From positions 1 through 12,867 of the forward strand of contig JBHGBB010000112.1 in the NCBI GenBank assembly GCA_041946755.1: a stretch of DNA of 12,867 nt, in the 5' to 3' direction. The position numbers were made by a program, and so were the translations under genes. This document shows, piece by piece, positions 7,514 to 12,867 of this stretch. The DNA comes from JBHGBB01 sp041946755. GTDB taxonomy: Bacteria; UBP4; UBA4092; JAOAEQ01. The notes under the pieces are model-generated. The model did not search any database. It worked only from the letters and a program-made list of their open reading frames with translations, and was not told where the DNA came from. The stretch's first letter is position 1, and each line of letters starts with the position of its first letter.

Positions 7514-7834
7514 TTATTCTCCTTTAAAATTTAAGCAGTTGTTTATTAGTTTTAAGTATTTATTCACTACATTTTTATTGATTGAATAGAATACATTCAA
7601 TCCTTCTTGTCTTGATGTTACTAACCCGAAATCTTTAAGCACTTTTAAATGATGCGATGTAAGGTTTTGAGCCAAATCAAGGGCAGGCCAGATTTCGCAA
7701 ACGCATTTCTCGCCTTCCCTTAAAAGGCAAAGAATTTTGAGCCGATTTTCTTCGCTGATAATTTTTAGAAACTCGACGATTTGCGACGCCTCGTCAAACG
7801 ACTGTTTTTTATTCACGCAAGTTATAGTTTTCAT
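7514..7834 (-). CDS. ArsR/SmtB-family metalloregulatory repressor
   Basis: This 106-residue winged-helix repressor is the right size for ArsR/SmtB proteins, which leave DNA when they bind a metal or metalloid. The recognition region is LAQNLTSHHLKVLKDFGLV at about 54-72, followed by the wing GLNVFYSI. C44-V-C46 matches the CVC pair of the alpha-3 site in ArsR and CadC. The third ArsR cysteine (three residues later) is Trp49. An N-terminal C6 could complete a CadC-like site, and C36 and C100 are also present. The start ATG is preceded by only a weak ribosome binding site. The stop is 4 bases before the next gene, whose Shine-Dalgarno overlaps the last codons, so the two are probably translationally coupled. 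It likely represses its own operon, given the palindromes over its promoter. The exact inducer cannot be assigned. Confidence 0.92.
   Translation of the reverse strand: MKTITCVNKKQSFDEASQIVEFLKIISEENRLKILCLLREGEKCVCEIWPALDLAQNLTSHHLKVLKDFGLVTSRQEGLNVFYSINKNVVNKYLKLINNCLNFKGE
7519..7525 (-). promoter_or_regulatory. Shine-Dalgarno AAAGGAG of the ArsD-like fusion gene, inside arsR
   Basis: AAAGGAG on the minus strand overlaps the codons for the final Lys-Gly-Glu of ArsR and lies 9 bases before the ATG at 7509. It fixes that start and implies coupling to arsR translation. Confidence 0.8.
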
Positions 7835-7844
7835 ATTATCTCAT

Positions 7845-7856
7845 CAATCCAGATTG
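7845..7856. promoter_or_regulatory. Candidate ArsR operator half-site pair CAATC-CA-GATTG
   Basis: This perfect 5-bp inverted repeat lies in the arsR leader between the predicted transcription start and the ATG. Its ATCAATC arm repeats at 7858-7864, making direct repeats 15 bases apart. Confidence 0.35.
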
Positions 7857-7874
7857 TATCAATCTATATTGATA
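7857..7874. promoter_or_regulatory. Candidate ArsR operator TATCAAT-CTAT-ATTGATA
   Basis: This perfect 7-bp inverted repeat with a 4-base centre touches the last base of the proposed -10 box and covers the predicted start of arsR transcription. ArsR/SmtB repressors usually bind AT-rich imperfect palindromes of this kind over their own promoters, so it is the best operator candidate. Confidence 0.55.
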
Positions 7875-7901
7875 TAATAACCCTGCAATTTTAATTGTCA
7901 A
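7874..7901 (-). promoter_or_regulatory. Near-consensus promoter of the arsR operon
   Basis: On the minus strand a perfect TTGACA (7901-7896) is followed by a 16-base spacer and TATTAT (7879-7874, 5/6 match). Transcription would start near 7867, about 33 bases before the arsR ATG. Candidate operators overlap both the -35 and -10 ends. Confidence 0.65.
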
Positions 7902-7911
7902 ATATTTTTGA
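7898..7911. promoter_or_regulatory. Candidate second operator TCAAA-TATT-TTTGA at the -35 box
   Basis: This perfect 5-bp inverted repeat overlaps the TTGACA box. Its form resembles CadC-type operators, which contain TCAAATA and TATTTGA arms. AT-rich palindromes are common by chance in such a spacer. Confidence 0.35.
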
Positions 7912-8027
7912 AATCACTTTTAATATTGACTGATAAATAATGATGCCGTTGATTTATAAAAATTTTCTTTTAACAAAATCCTTTTTGATTTAACCTAATG
8001 GCTTAATTTTAAAAAGAGAGTGAAATT

Positions 8028-9887
8028 GTGGCTACAAATCCATTATTTGAGATAAGAAAAATTAGGCTGGAAAAGGTAAAGGCTTTGAGGGAACGGGGAT
8101 TGAATCCTTATCCTTCAAAAGCCGTTAGGACAAATTATGCCGCCGAAATCCTCGGGGCTTATGAGACCTTTGATGGCAAACAGGTTCAGGTTGCGGGGCG
8201 ATTGATGTCGTTCAGAAAACAAGGGGCGCTTGCCTTTGGACATATACAGGACCAGAGCGGGAGGATTCAACTTTTCTTCCGACGGAATTTGGTTGCGCCA
8301 ACCGACGCAACTCGCGGCACGTTAGGTTATGCCGATTTGAACCTTGTTGATCTCGGCGACATTGTTCAGGCTCAGGGCAAAGTTGTTAAGACGGAACGAG
8401 GGGAAATTTCAATCCTTGTGGAGGAGTTTAGAATCCTCACAAAAGCCATTCGTCCATTGCCAGATCAGTGGTCGGGGCTTAAGGATAGGGAGCAAATTTT
8501 GCGGAAACGTTATCTGGATACGACTTTGGATCGCGAGAGTCATCAACGGTTTGGGTTAATTGCGGGAATGACAAGGGCAATTCGCGAGTTTCTTTTTTCA
8601 CGCGGGTTTATTGAATTTAATACGCCGATAATTCAGCCGCAATATGGCGGTGGAACTGCCAGGCCTTTTAAGACGCACGTTAACGCGCTTGGCGTGGATA
8701 TGTATCTTGCAATCTCGCACGAGTTATATTTAAAGCGGTTGATTGCTGGCGGATACGATAAGGTCTTTACTATCGGGCGGTATTTTAGAAACGAAGGGAT
8801 AGATAGGAGTCATCACCCGGAGTTTTCAATGGTTGAGACAATGACCGCTTATGAGAATTACGAATATAATATGAATCTTGTCGAGCAACTTTTTAAATAT
8901 GTTGCTGAAAATGTCTTTGGAAAAACGGAGTTTGTGGTTCGGGGACACAAAATAAGTTTTGCGGAACCGTGGCGCAGGATAAGGATGAACGACGCTGTCA
9001 AAGAGAAAATTGGCGTTGATTTTACGACCTTAAAATCCGCAGATGAGGCAAATGATGTTTTAAAGAAATTTAAAATCACCGAAGAGTGTTCAACTCCCGG
9101 CGAGGCAATAAGCATTGCGTTTAGCAGTCTTATTGAACCGGAGTTGATACAGCCGACTATAGTTTATGGTCATCCTGTGGATATTTCGCCTCTGGCTAAA
9201 CCATCTGCCGACGACCCGCGATTTGCGGAGCGGTTTGAAATCTTTATCGCGGGAATGGAGTGCGGGGATAATTGGTCGGAACAAAACGACCCGGCTCAAC
9301 TTTTAGAGACGTGGAAAAAGTCTTATAGGGCGGAAGAACGTGATAGCGGCAAGTTTCATACGCTTGATTTTGATTTTATTGAGGCTCTTGAATATGGCAT
9401 CCCACCAACAACGGGGATTGGACCGGGTGTTGAGAGAATGGCGATGATTTTTACAGGGCAGGAAAATATTGACGATGTGATATTTTTCCCGCTAATGAGA
9501 CCGAGTATTTCACCGACTAACGCCGAACTTTATGGCGTTCAAGAACCACCGGCGCCGGTCTCTGAGGATGTTGCGTTTAGCGATGATGAGTTCACAGAGT
9601 TATGCCAGAATGGCGCCTTACATCCCGAGTCAGGGGAGATTGTTGTCAAACCGCATTGGCGGCTGTGGCAGCAGACGAAGACGGGCAAATGGAATGTTTC
9701 TGGACATATTGAACTGCAAGGTTTTCATTTAAACGGTATTATAAGGGTGTGCGGATATCGGTTTGAAGCCGAAGAAAAACCCGACCTTTCGTCAGATAAG
9801 AACTTTAAAAATTGGGTGGAAAAACTATCTGCCGTTTTACAAAAAACATTCCCGGAGAATAAAATTCTGGTAAGCCCCATCGAATAA
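8028..9887 (+). CDS. lysS: Class II lysyl-tRNA synthetase with a novel C-terminal extension
   Basis: LysRS charges tRNA-Lys with lysine. An OB-fold anticodon-binding domain spans about 50-140 (VQVAGRLMSFRKQG...GHIQDQSGRIQLFF). The class II catalytic core spans about 165-492, with motif 2 FRNEG at 253-257 and HHPEF at 262-266, and motif 3 GIGPGVER at 463-470. The usual bacterial enzyme ends near the LMRP of residues 489-492, at about 500 residues. This one runs on to 619. At 410-421, GMECGDNWSEQND differs from the more common ANAF/ANAY-type block and recalls variants seen in candidate-phylum bacteria (from memory). The start is GTG, with a purine-rich AGAGAG 7-12 bases upstream. No convincing promoter was found in the spacer to arsR. 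AGA and AGG make up about 10 of the first 24 arginine codons, unlike the minus-strand genes on the left. Confidence 0.95.
   Translation: MATNPLFEIRKIRLEKVKALRERGLNPYPSKAVRTNYAAEILGAYETFDGKQVQVAGRLMSFRKQGALAFGHIQDQSGRIQLFFRRNLVAPTDATRGTLGYADLNLVDLGDIVQAQGKVVKTERGEISILVEEFRILTKAIRPLPDQWSGLKDREQILRKRYLDTTLDRESHQRFGLIAGMTRAIREFLFSRGFIEFNTPIIQPQYGGGTARPFKTHVNALGVDMYLAISHELYLKRLIAGGYDKVFTIGRYFRNEGIDRSHHPEFSMVETMTAYENYEYNMNLVEQLFKYVAENVFGKTEFVVRGHKISFAEPWRRIRMNDAVKEKIGVDFTTLKSADEANDVLKKFKITEECSTPGEAISIAFSSLIEPELIQPTIVYGHPVDISPLAKPSADDPRFAERFEIFIAGMECGDNWSEQNDPAQLLETWKKSYRAEERDSGKFHTLDFDFIEALEYGIPPTTGIGPGVERMAMIFTGQENIDDVIFFPLMRPSISPTNAELYGVQEPPAPVSEDVAFSDDEFTELCQNGALHPESGEIVVKPHWRLWQQTKTGKWNVSGHIELQGFHLNGIIRVCGYRFEAEEKPDLSSDKNFKNWVEKLSAVLQKTFPENKILVSPIE
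9504..9884 (+). other. Unrecognised C-terminal extension domain of LysRS (residues 493-619)
   Basis: About 127 residues follow the catalytic core. They begin with a Pro-rich acidic linker (SPTNAELYGVQEPPAPVSED). A Trp-rich stretch with alternating hydrophobic residues follows (VVKPHWRLWQQTKTGKWNV, then SGHIELQGFHLNGIIRV), then a probable helix (NFKNWVEKLSAVLQKTF). The pattern suggests a small beta-rich domain. I do not recognise the family. Confidence 0.6.
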
Positions 9888-9901
9888 AATAAAATGCAGT
9901 T

Positions 9902-11392
9902 ATGAAAAACAAAGTCCTAACTATCGCAAAAAGCGGGTTAATTTGCGTTGTTTTAATGTCGTTAACCGCTGCGGTTGCTCAACAGTTTGAACCAAAATGG
10001 GAATCACTGGATAAGAGGAAAACGCCAGACTGGTATCTTGATGCGAAGTTCGGGATTTTTATTCATTGGGGGCTTTTTTCTGTGCCATCGTGGGGCGTGC
10101 CAAAGAATTATTCTGAATGGTATTGGAATAATATGGCAAATAAGAAAGATGATAACCCGTGGTGGCAACATCATAAGAAAATCTACGGCGAAAATTTTGA
10201 GTATCAGGATTTTGCGCCAATGTTCAAAGCCGAATATTTTGACCCTGAACAATGGGCAGACATTTTTTATCGTTCTGGGGCAAAATATATTGTGCCGACC
10301 TCAAAACATCACGAAGGTTTTTGCCTGTGGGACAGCAAGGAGGCTGACAAGACCTGGGGCAGGCCTTGGAATGCCGTCTCCACCGGACCAAAACGGAACT
10401 TGCTCGGCGATTTAGGCGATGCGGTTAGAAAACGGGGATTAAAGTTTGGTTTCTACTACTCGCTCTATGAGTGGTTCAACCCGTTATGGAAAACCGACCG
10501 CCAACGATACATTGATGAGCACATGATTCCACAATTCAAAGATGTTGTTACCCGATACAAACCGTCTATCATATTTAGCGATGGCGAATGGGACCTGCCG
10601 TCATCAGTCTGGAAAAGCGAGCAACTACTTGCATGGCTGTTTAATGAATCGCCAGTAAAAGAGGAAGTAGTCATCAACGACCGCTGGGGAAAAGATACGC
10701 GGCATAAACACGGCGGTTATTACACAACTGAGTATGGCGCAGGATTAAAGGACGATTCCCACCCGTGGGAAGAGAGCCGCGGTATGGGATATTCTTATGG
10801 GTTCAATCGGATAGAAAGCATTGATGATTATAAAACCGCTCGCGAACTGATCTTTGTCTTGTGCGACCTTGTTAGCAGAGGCGGCAACTTTTTGCTCAAC
10901 ATAGGACCAACGGGCGATGGCAGAATACCTGTGATTATGCAGGATAGACTTATACAGATGGGCGATTGGTTAAAAGTAAATGGCGAGGCAATTTACGGCA
11001 CACGCTATGCCGGGCGCGACTGCCAGTGGTCAGATGGCAAGAGACCTGCGCAAGAATATGGCGAGTTTAAAGTAAAATACGATGTAATGAATACAATCGG
11101 CATTGAGCCAAAAAACGGGCAGGCGGTTAAACAGATGTTCTTTACTAAAAAAGGCGATACGGTTTATGCCATCACGCCATATTTTCCTCCTCAAAAATTG
11201 ACGATTAAGAAGATAAAGACCACTGGTGAAACTGAGGTAACGTTGCTTGGATATACTCAAAAGTTAAAGTATACGACAAAGGGCAATGATATTGAAATTG
11301 AAGTGCCGTGGTTGAGCGGCGACAAACTCCCCTGTCTATATGCCTATACATTTAAGGTAACAAAAGCTGTATTGTTACCGGAAAAAGAATAA
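9902..11392 (+). CDS. Secreted GH29 alpha-L-fucosidase
   Basis: GH29 enzymes release terminal L-fucose from glycans by a retaining mechanism. The 496-residue protein starts with a signal peptide: KNK, a hydrophobic run, and probable cleavage after AVA (A26), so it should be exported to the periplasm or beyond. Catalytic-domain landmarks are KFGIFIHWGLFSVPSWG at 49-65, YIVPTSKHHEGFCLWDS at 129-145, the nucleophile in IIFSDGEWD (D227), and LLNIGPTGDGRIP at 330-342. The general acid/base may be near E289-E290, but this residue varies in GH29 and I am not sure. The last 120 or so residues are the usual beta-rich C-terminal domain. It starts 14 bases after lysS on the same strand with no clear Shine-Dalgarno. 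The two functions are unrelated, so co-transcription may be accidental. The gene ends 12 bases from phoB, convergently. Confidence 0.95.
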   Translation: MKNKVLTIAKSGLICVVLMSLTAAVAQQFEPKWESLDKRKTPDWYLDAKFGIFIHWGLFSVPSWGVPKNYSEWYWNNMANKKDDNPWWQHHKKIYGENFEYQDFAPMFKAEYFDPEQWADIFYRSGAKYIVPTSKHHEGFCLWDSKEADKTWGRPWNAVSTGPKRNLLGDLGDAVRKRGLKFGFYYSLYEWFNPLWKTDRQRYIDEHMIPQFKDVVTRYKPSIIFSDGEWDLPSSVWKSEQLLAWLFNESPVKEEVVINDRWGKDTRHKHGGYYTTEYGAGLKDDSHPWEESRGMGYSYGFNRIESIDDYKTARELIFVLCDLVSRGGNFLLNIGPTGDGRIPVIMQDRLIQMGDWLKVNGEAIYGTRYAGRDCQWSDGKRPAQEYGEFKVKYDVMNTIGIEPKNGQAVKQMFFTKKGDTVYAITPYFPPQKLTIKKIKTTGETEVTLLGYTQKLKYTTKGNDIEIEVPWLSGDKLPCLYAYTFKVTKAVLLPEKE

Positions 11393-11396
11393 TTTC

Positions 11397-11426
11397 TTAC
11401 CGATTCAAGATTTAATGAATCGGTAA
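11397..11426. terminator. Stem-loop between convergent GH29 and phoB, possible bidirectional terminator
   Basis: TTACCGATTC and GAATCGGTAA form a perfect 10-bp stem around a 10-base loop. It begins 5 bases after the GH29 stop codon and contains the phoB stop codon within its loop side. On the minus strand a T-rich stretch ending in TTTTT follows after several bases. On the plus strand no T tract follows. Termination is therefore more plausible for phoB than for the fucosidase gene. Confidence 0.5.
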
Positions 11427-12088
11427 CCCATACGGTGGACGGTTTGGATATATTTACCTGCTGGACCAAGTTTTTCTCTTAGGCGGCTGATGTGGGCATC
11501 AACAGTGCGAGTATCAACAACTGCGTTATAGTTCCAGACATTATCTAAAAGCTGATCGCGCGAGAATAAAGCGCCATTTGCCTCAACAAGAGCGGAGAGG
11601 AGTTTGAACTCCATTGCGGTAAGGTTAATAGGTTTTCCCTTATAAGTAACGGTATAAGCGTTTGTATCTATCACAAGGTCGCCGCAGACGACTTTGTCTT
11701 TCTTGGAAGATTTTTTTGAGTCAGATTCAAGCAATCGTTTGATTCTCAAAATTAGTTCTCGGACACTGAACGGTTTTACAAGGTAGTCATCCGCGCCTGA
11801 TTCAAAACCTTTAATTCTGTCCGCTTCGTTGCCACGCGCGGTAAGCATAATGATTGGTATTTTAGAACTTTGCGGGTCTTTTTTTAGAGTCTTGCAAACT
11901 TCAAGCCCGTCAATAACAGGGAGCATAATGTCAAGGACGATTGCATCCGGCGAAAAGACACGCACCTTCCAAAGGGCTTCTTTGCCATCTTCAGCCGATA
12001 AAACTTCATAGCCTGACTGTTTAAGGTTGTATGTTAGCAATTCCAATACATCCTGCTCATCATCTACGACTAACACTTTCTTAAACAT
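11405..12088 (-). CDS. phoB: PhoB-like OmpR-family response regulator
   Basis: This two-component regulator of the phosphate-starvation response has 227 residues. The receiver domain (1-120) has acidic pocket D9/D10, phosphoacceptor D53 in VLDIMLP, T83 and K105 in VKPF. The winged-helix DNA-binding domain (about 130-225) includes LTAMEFKLLSALVEANG, SRDQLLDNVW, and VDTRTVDAHISRLREKLG, then a C-terminal MGYRF. It follows phoU on the same strand after 22 bases, which supports the PhoB assignment over other OmpR paralogues. No histidine kinase PhoR follows it, because the next gene is convergent; the kinase must be elsewhere or upstream of the window edge. No clear Shine-Dalgarno is seen before the ATG. 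Confidence 0.92.
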   Translation of the reverse strand: MFKKVLVVDDEQDVLELLTYNLKQSGYEVLSAEDGKEALWKVRVFSPDAIVLDIMLPVIDGLEVCKTLKKDPQSSKIPIIMLTARGNEADRIKGFESGADDYLVKPFSVRELILRIKRLLESDSKKSSKKDKVVCGDLVIDTNAYTVTYKGKPINLTAMEFKLLSALVEANGALFSRDQLLDNVWNYNAVVDTRTVDAHISRLREKLGPAGKYIQTVHRMGYRFIKS

Positions 12089-12110
12089 AAATCATTTAGT
12101 TAATTTTCAA

Positions 12111-12767
12111 TTATTTGTTTTCAGGCTTAATCCGAACATCTTTAGCCTCGTAAATGTAAATAACTTCTTCTGCGATATTAGTGGCAATGTCAGAAATCCT
12201 CTCAAGCCTTTTAGCAATATTAATCAATTGAAGATTTACGAAAATGTTATCGCTATGGTTTAACATATCCTGTTCAAGTTTCTGACGCAGTTCCATGTAG
12301 AGGATGTCAACCTCTTTATCTTTTTCGATTACTTCATTTGCGATCTTTACGTTTTGCGTTTCAAACGCGTCCATAGAAAAACGAACCATCTGGACGACCA
12401 TTTTTGATAAATTTTGAACCTCATCAACAAATGGGTAATTTCTATCCGCTAAATCAAAGGCGCGGTTGGCAATTCTGCGGGCTTCATCGCCAATTCTCTC
12501 CAGATTTTGGGAGATTTTCATCCCCATAACCACGAACCGCAAGTCTGAGGCAAGAGGGGCTTCGGCAAGAAGAGACATAACAAAATCGTCCATCTCAATC
12601 AACATTCTGTCAAGCAAAACATCGTTCTCTTTGACCTTTTCAGCAAGTTGCTTATCTTTGTTTAACAAAGCATCGACTGCCTGTTTTAAAATGCGCTCGG
12701 TGTAAACTCCCATATAGAGGAGTCTTTGTCTCAAGTCATCTATTTCTCGTTCAATATGTTGTTCCAT
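12111..12767 (-). CDS. phoU: Phosphate-transport regulator PhoU
   Basis: PhoU is a cytoplasmic all-helical protein that restrains Pst transport and PhoR/PhoB signalling when phosphate is sufficient. I chose the ATG at 12767 (MEQHIEREIDDLRQRLLYMG, 218 residues), which matches typical PhoU starts. A TTG five codons upstream (12782) is possible but would overlap pstB and adds only five residues. The two PhoU repeats each carry their metal-binding signature, ERIGDEARRIANRA in the first and ERISDIATNIAEEVIYI in the second. It lies 7 bases after the pstB stop and 22 bases before phoB, so pstB-phoU-phoB form an operon. Confidence 0.95.
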   Translation of the reverse strand: MEQHIEREIDDLRQRLLYMGVYTERILKQAVDALLNKDKQLAEKVKENDVLLDRMLIEMDDFVMSLLAEAPLASDLRFVVMGMKISQNLERIGDEARRIANRAFDLADRNYPFVDEVQNLSKMVVQMVRFSMDAFETQNVKIANEVIEKDKEVDILYMELRQKLEQDMLNHSDNIFVNLQLINIAKRLERISDIATNIAEEVIYIYEAKDVRIKPENK

Positions 12768-12774
12768 AAAATTT

Positions 12775-12867
12775 TTATCCAAATCTGCCGGTTACGTAGT
12801 CTTCTGTTCGTTTTTCTCTTGGGTTTAAAAATATTTTTTTAGTGGTGTCGTATTCCACCAATTCGCC
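12775..12867 (-). CDS. pstB: Phosphate ABC transporter ATP-binding protein PstB, last 30 codons
   Basis: Only the C-terminus is in the window. It reads GELVEYDTTKKIF, then LNPREKRTEDYVTGRFG and a TAA stop. G(x)LVE(Y/F)(D/G)(x)T(x)KIF and TEDY(V/I)(T/S)GRFG are the characteristic end of PstB, the ATPase that powers high-affinity phosphate uptake by PstSCA. phoU follows after 7 bases. The remaining pst genes are presumably beyond the right edge. Confidence 0.93.
   Translation of the reverse strand, partial: GELVEYDTTKKIFLNPREKRTEDYVTGRFG

Noticed and set aside
7926..7960. lysS promoter using TTGACT (7926-7931) and TATAAA (7955-7960)
   Set aside because: The 23-base spacing is too long for a sigma70 promoter, and no better -10 was found at 16-19 bases.
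9938..9946. Lipobox around C15 in the fucosidase signal peptide
   Set aside because: Residue -1 to the Cys is Ile rather than Gly, Ala or Ser, and a better signal peptidase I site (AVA) follows.
9975..10415. 146-codon plus-strand frame inside the fucosidase gene
   Set aside because: It is an off-frame shadow of the GH29 catalytic domain, whose motifs are all in the other frame.
12768..12782. TTG start of phoU at 12782
   Set aside because: It would overlap the pstB stop region and add five residues not typical of PhoU; the ATG at 12767 fits the family start.

Overview
The window is bacterial, with SecA, PhoU/PhoB and bacterial-type aminoacyl-tRNA synthetases, and has moderate to low GC. It most likely comes from an uncultured lineage. 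A cysteine-rich insertion in SecA and an unusual lysyl-tRNA synthetase point away from the well-studied phyla, but the sequence alone does not fix the phylum. Coding density is high, no gap exceeds 200 bases, and I see no rRNA, tRNA, CRISPR array or insertion sequence.

Left part (1-7834), all on the minus strand. In transcription order it holds an ArsR-family repressor, a fused ArsD-like/DUF362/ferredoxin protein, a radical SAM enzyme with a cysteine-rich C-terminus, pyruvate kinase (pyk), tyrosyl-tRNA synthetase (tyrS) and the N-terminal 756 codons of secA, which runs off the left edge. The first four genes are separated by 4, 22 and 12 bases and look like one operon. A near-consensus promoter with ATTGAT-type and TCAAA/TTTGA palindromes lies upstream of arsR. 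tyrS appears to have its own promoter.

Middle and right part (7835-12867). A 193-base divergent spacer separates arsR from lysS on the plus strand. lysS encodes a 619-residue lysyl-tRNA synthetase with an unrecognised C-terminal extension of about 127 residues. A secreted GH29 alpha-L-fucosidase follows 14 bases later. Converging on it from the right edge is a phosphate block on the minus strand: the last 30 codons of pstB, then phoU, then a PhoB-like response regulator. A perfect 10-bp stem-loop lies between the convergent genes.

The most interesting item is the arsR - arsD::DUF362-ferredoxin - radical SAM cluster. It joins a metalloid-chaperone-like N-terminus carrying an altered cysteine set to a DUF362/2x[4Fe-4S] protein, next to a radical SAM enzyme and under an ArsR-type regulator. 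It may be an undescribed metalloid-responsive redox or radical-chemistry module. Arginine codon use changes across this same region, so horizontal transfer or a chimeric contig junction must be excluded.
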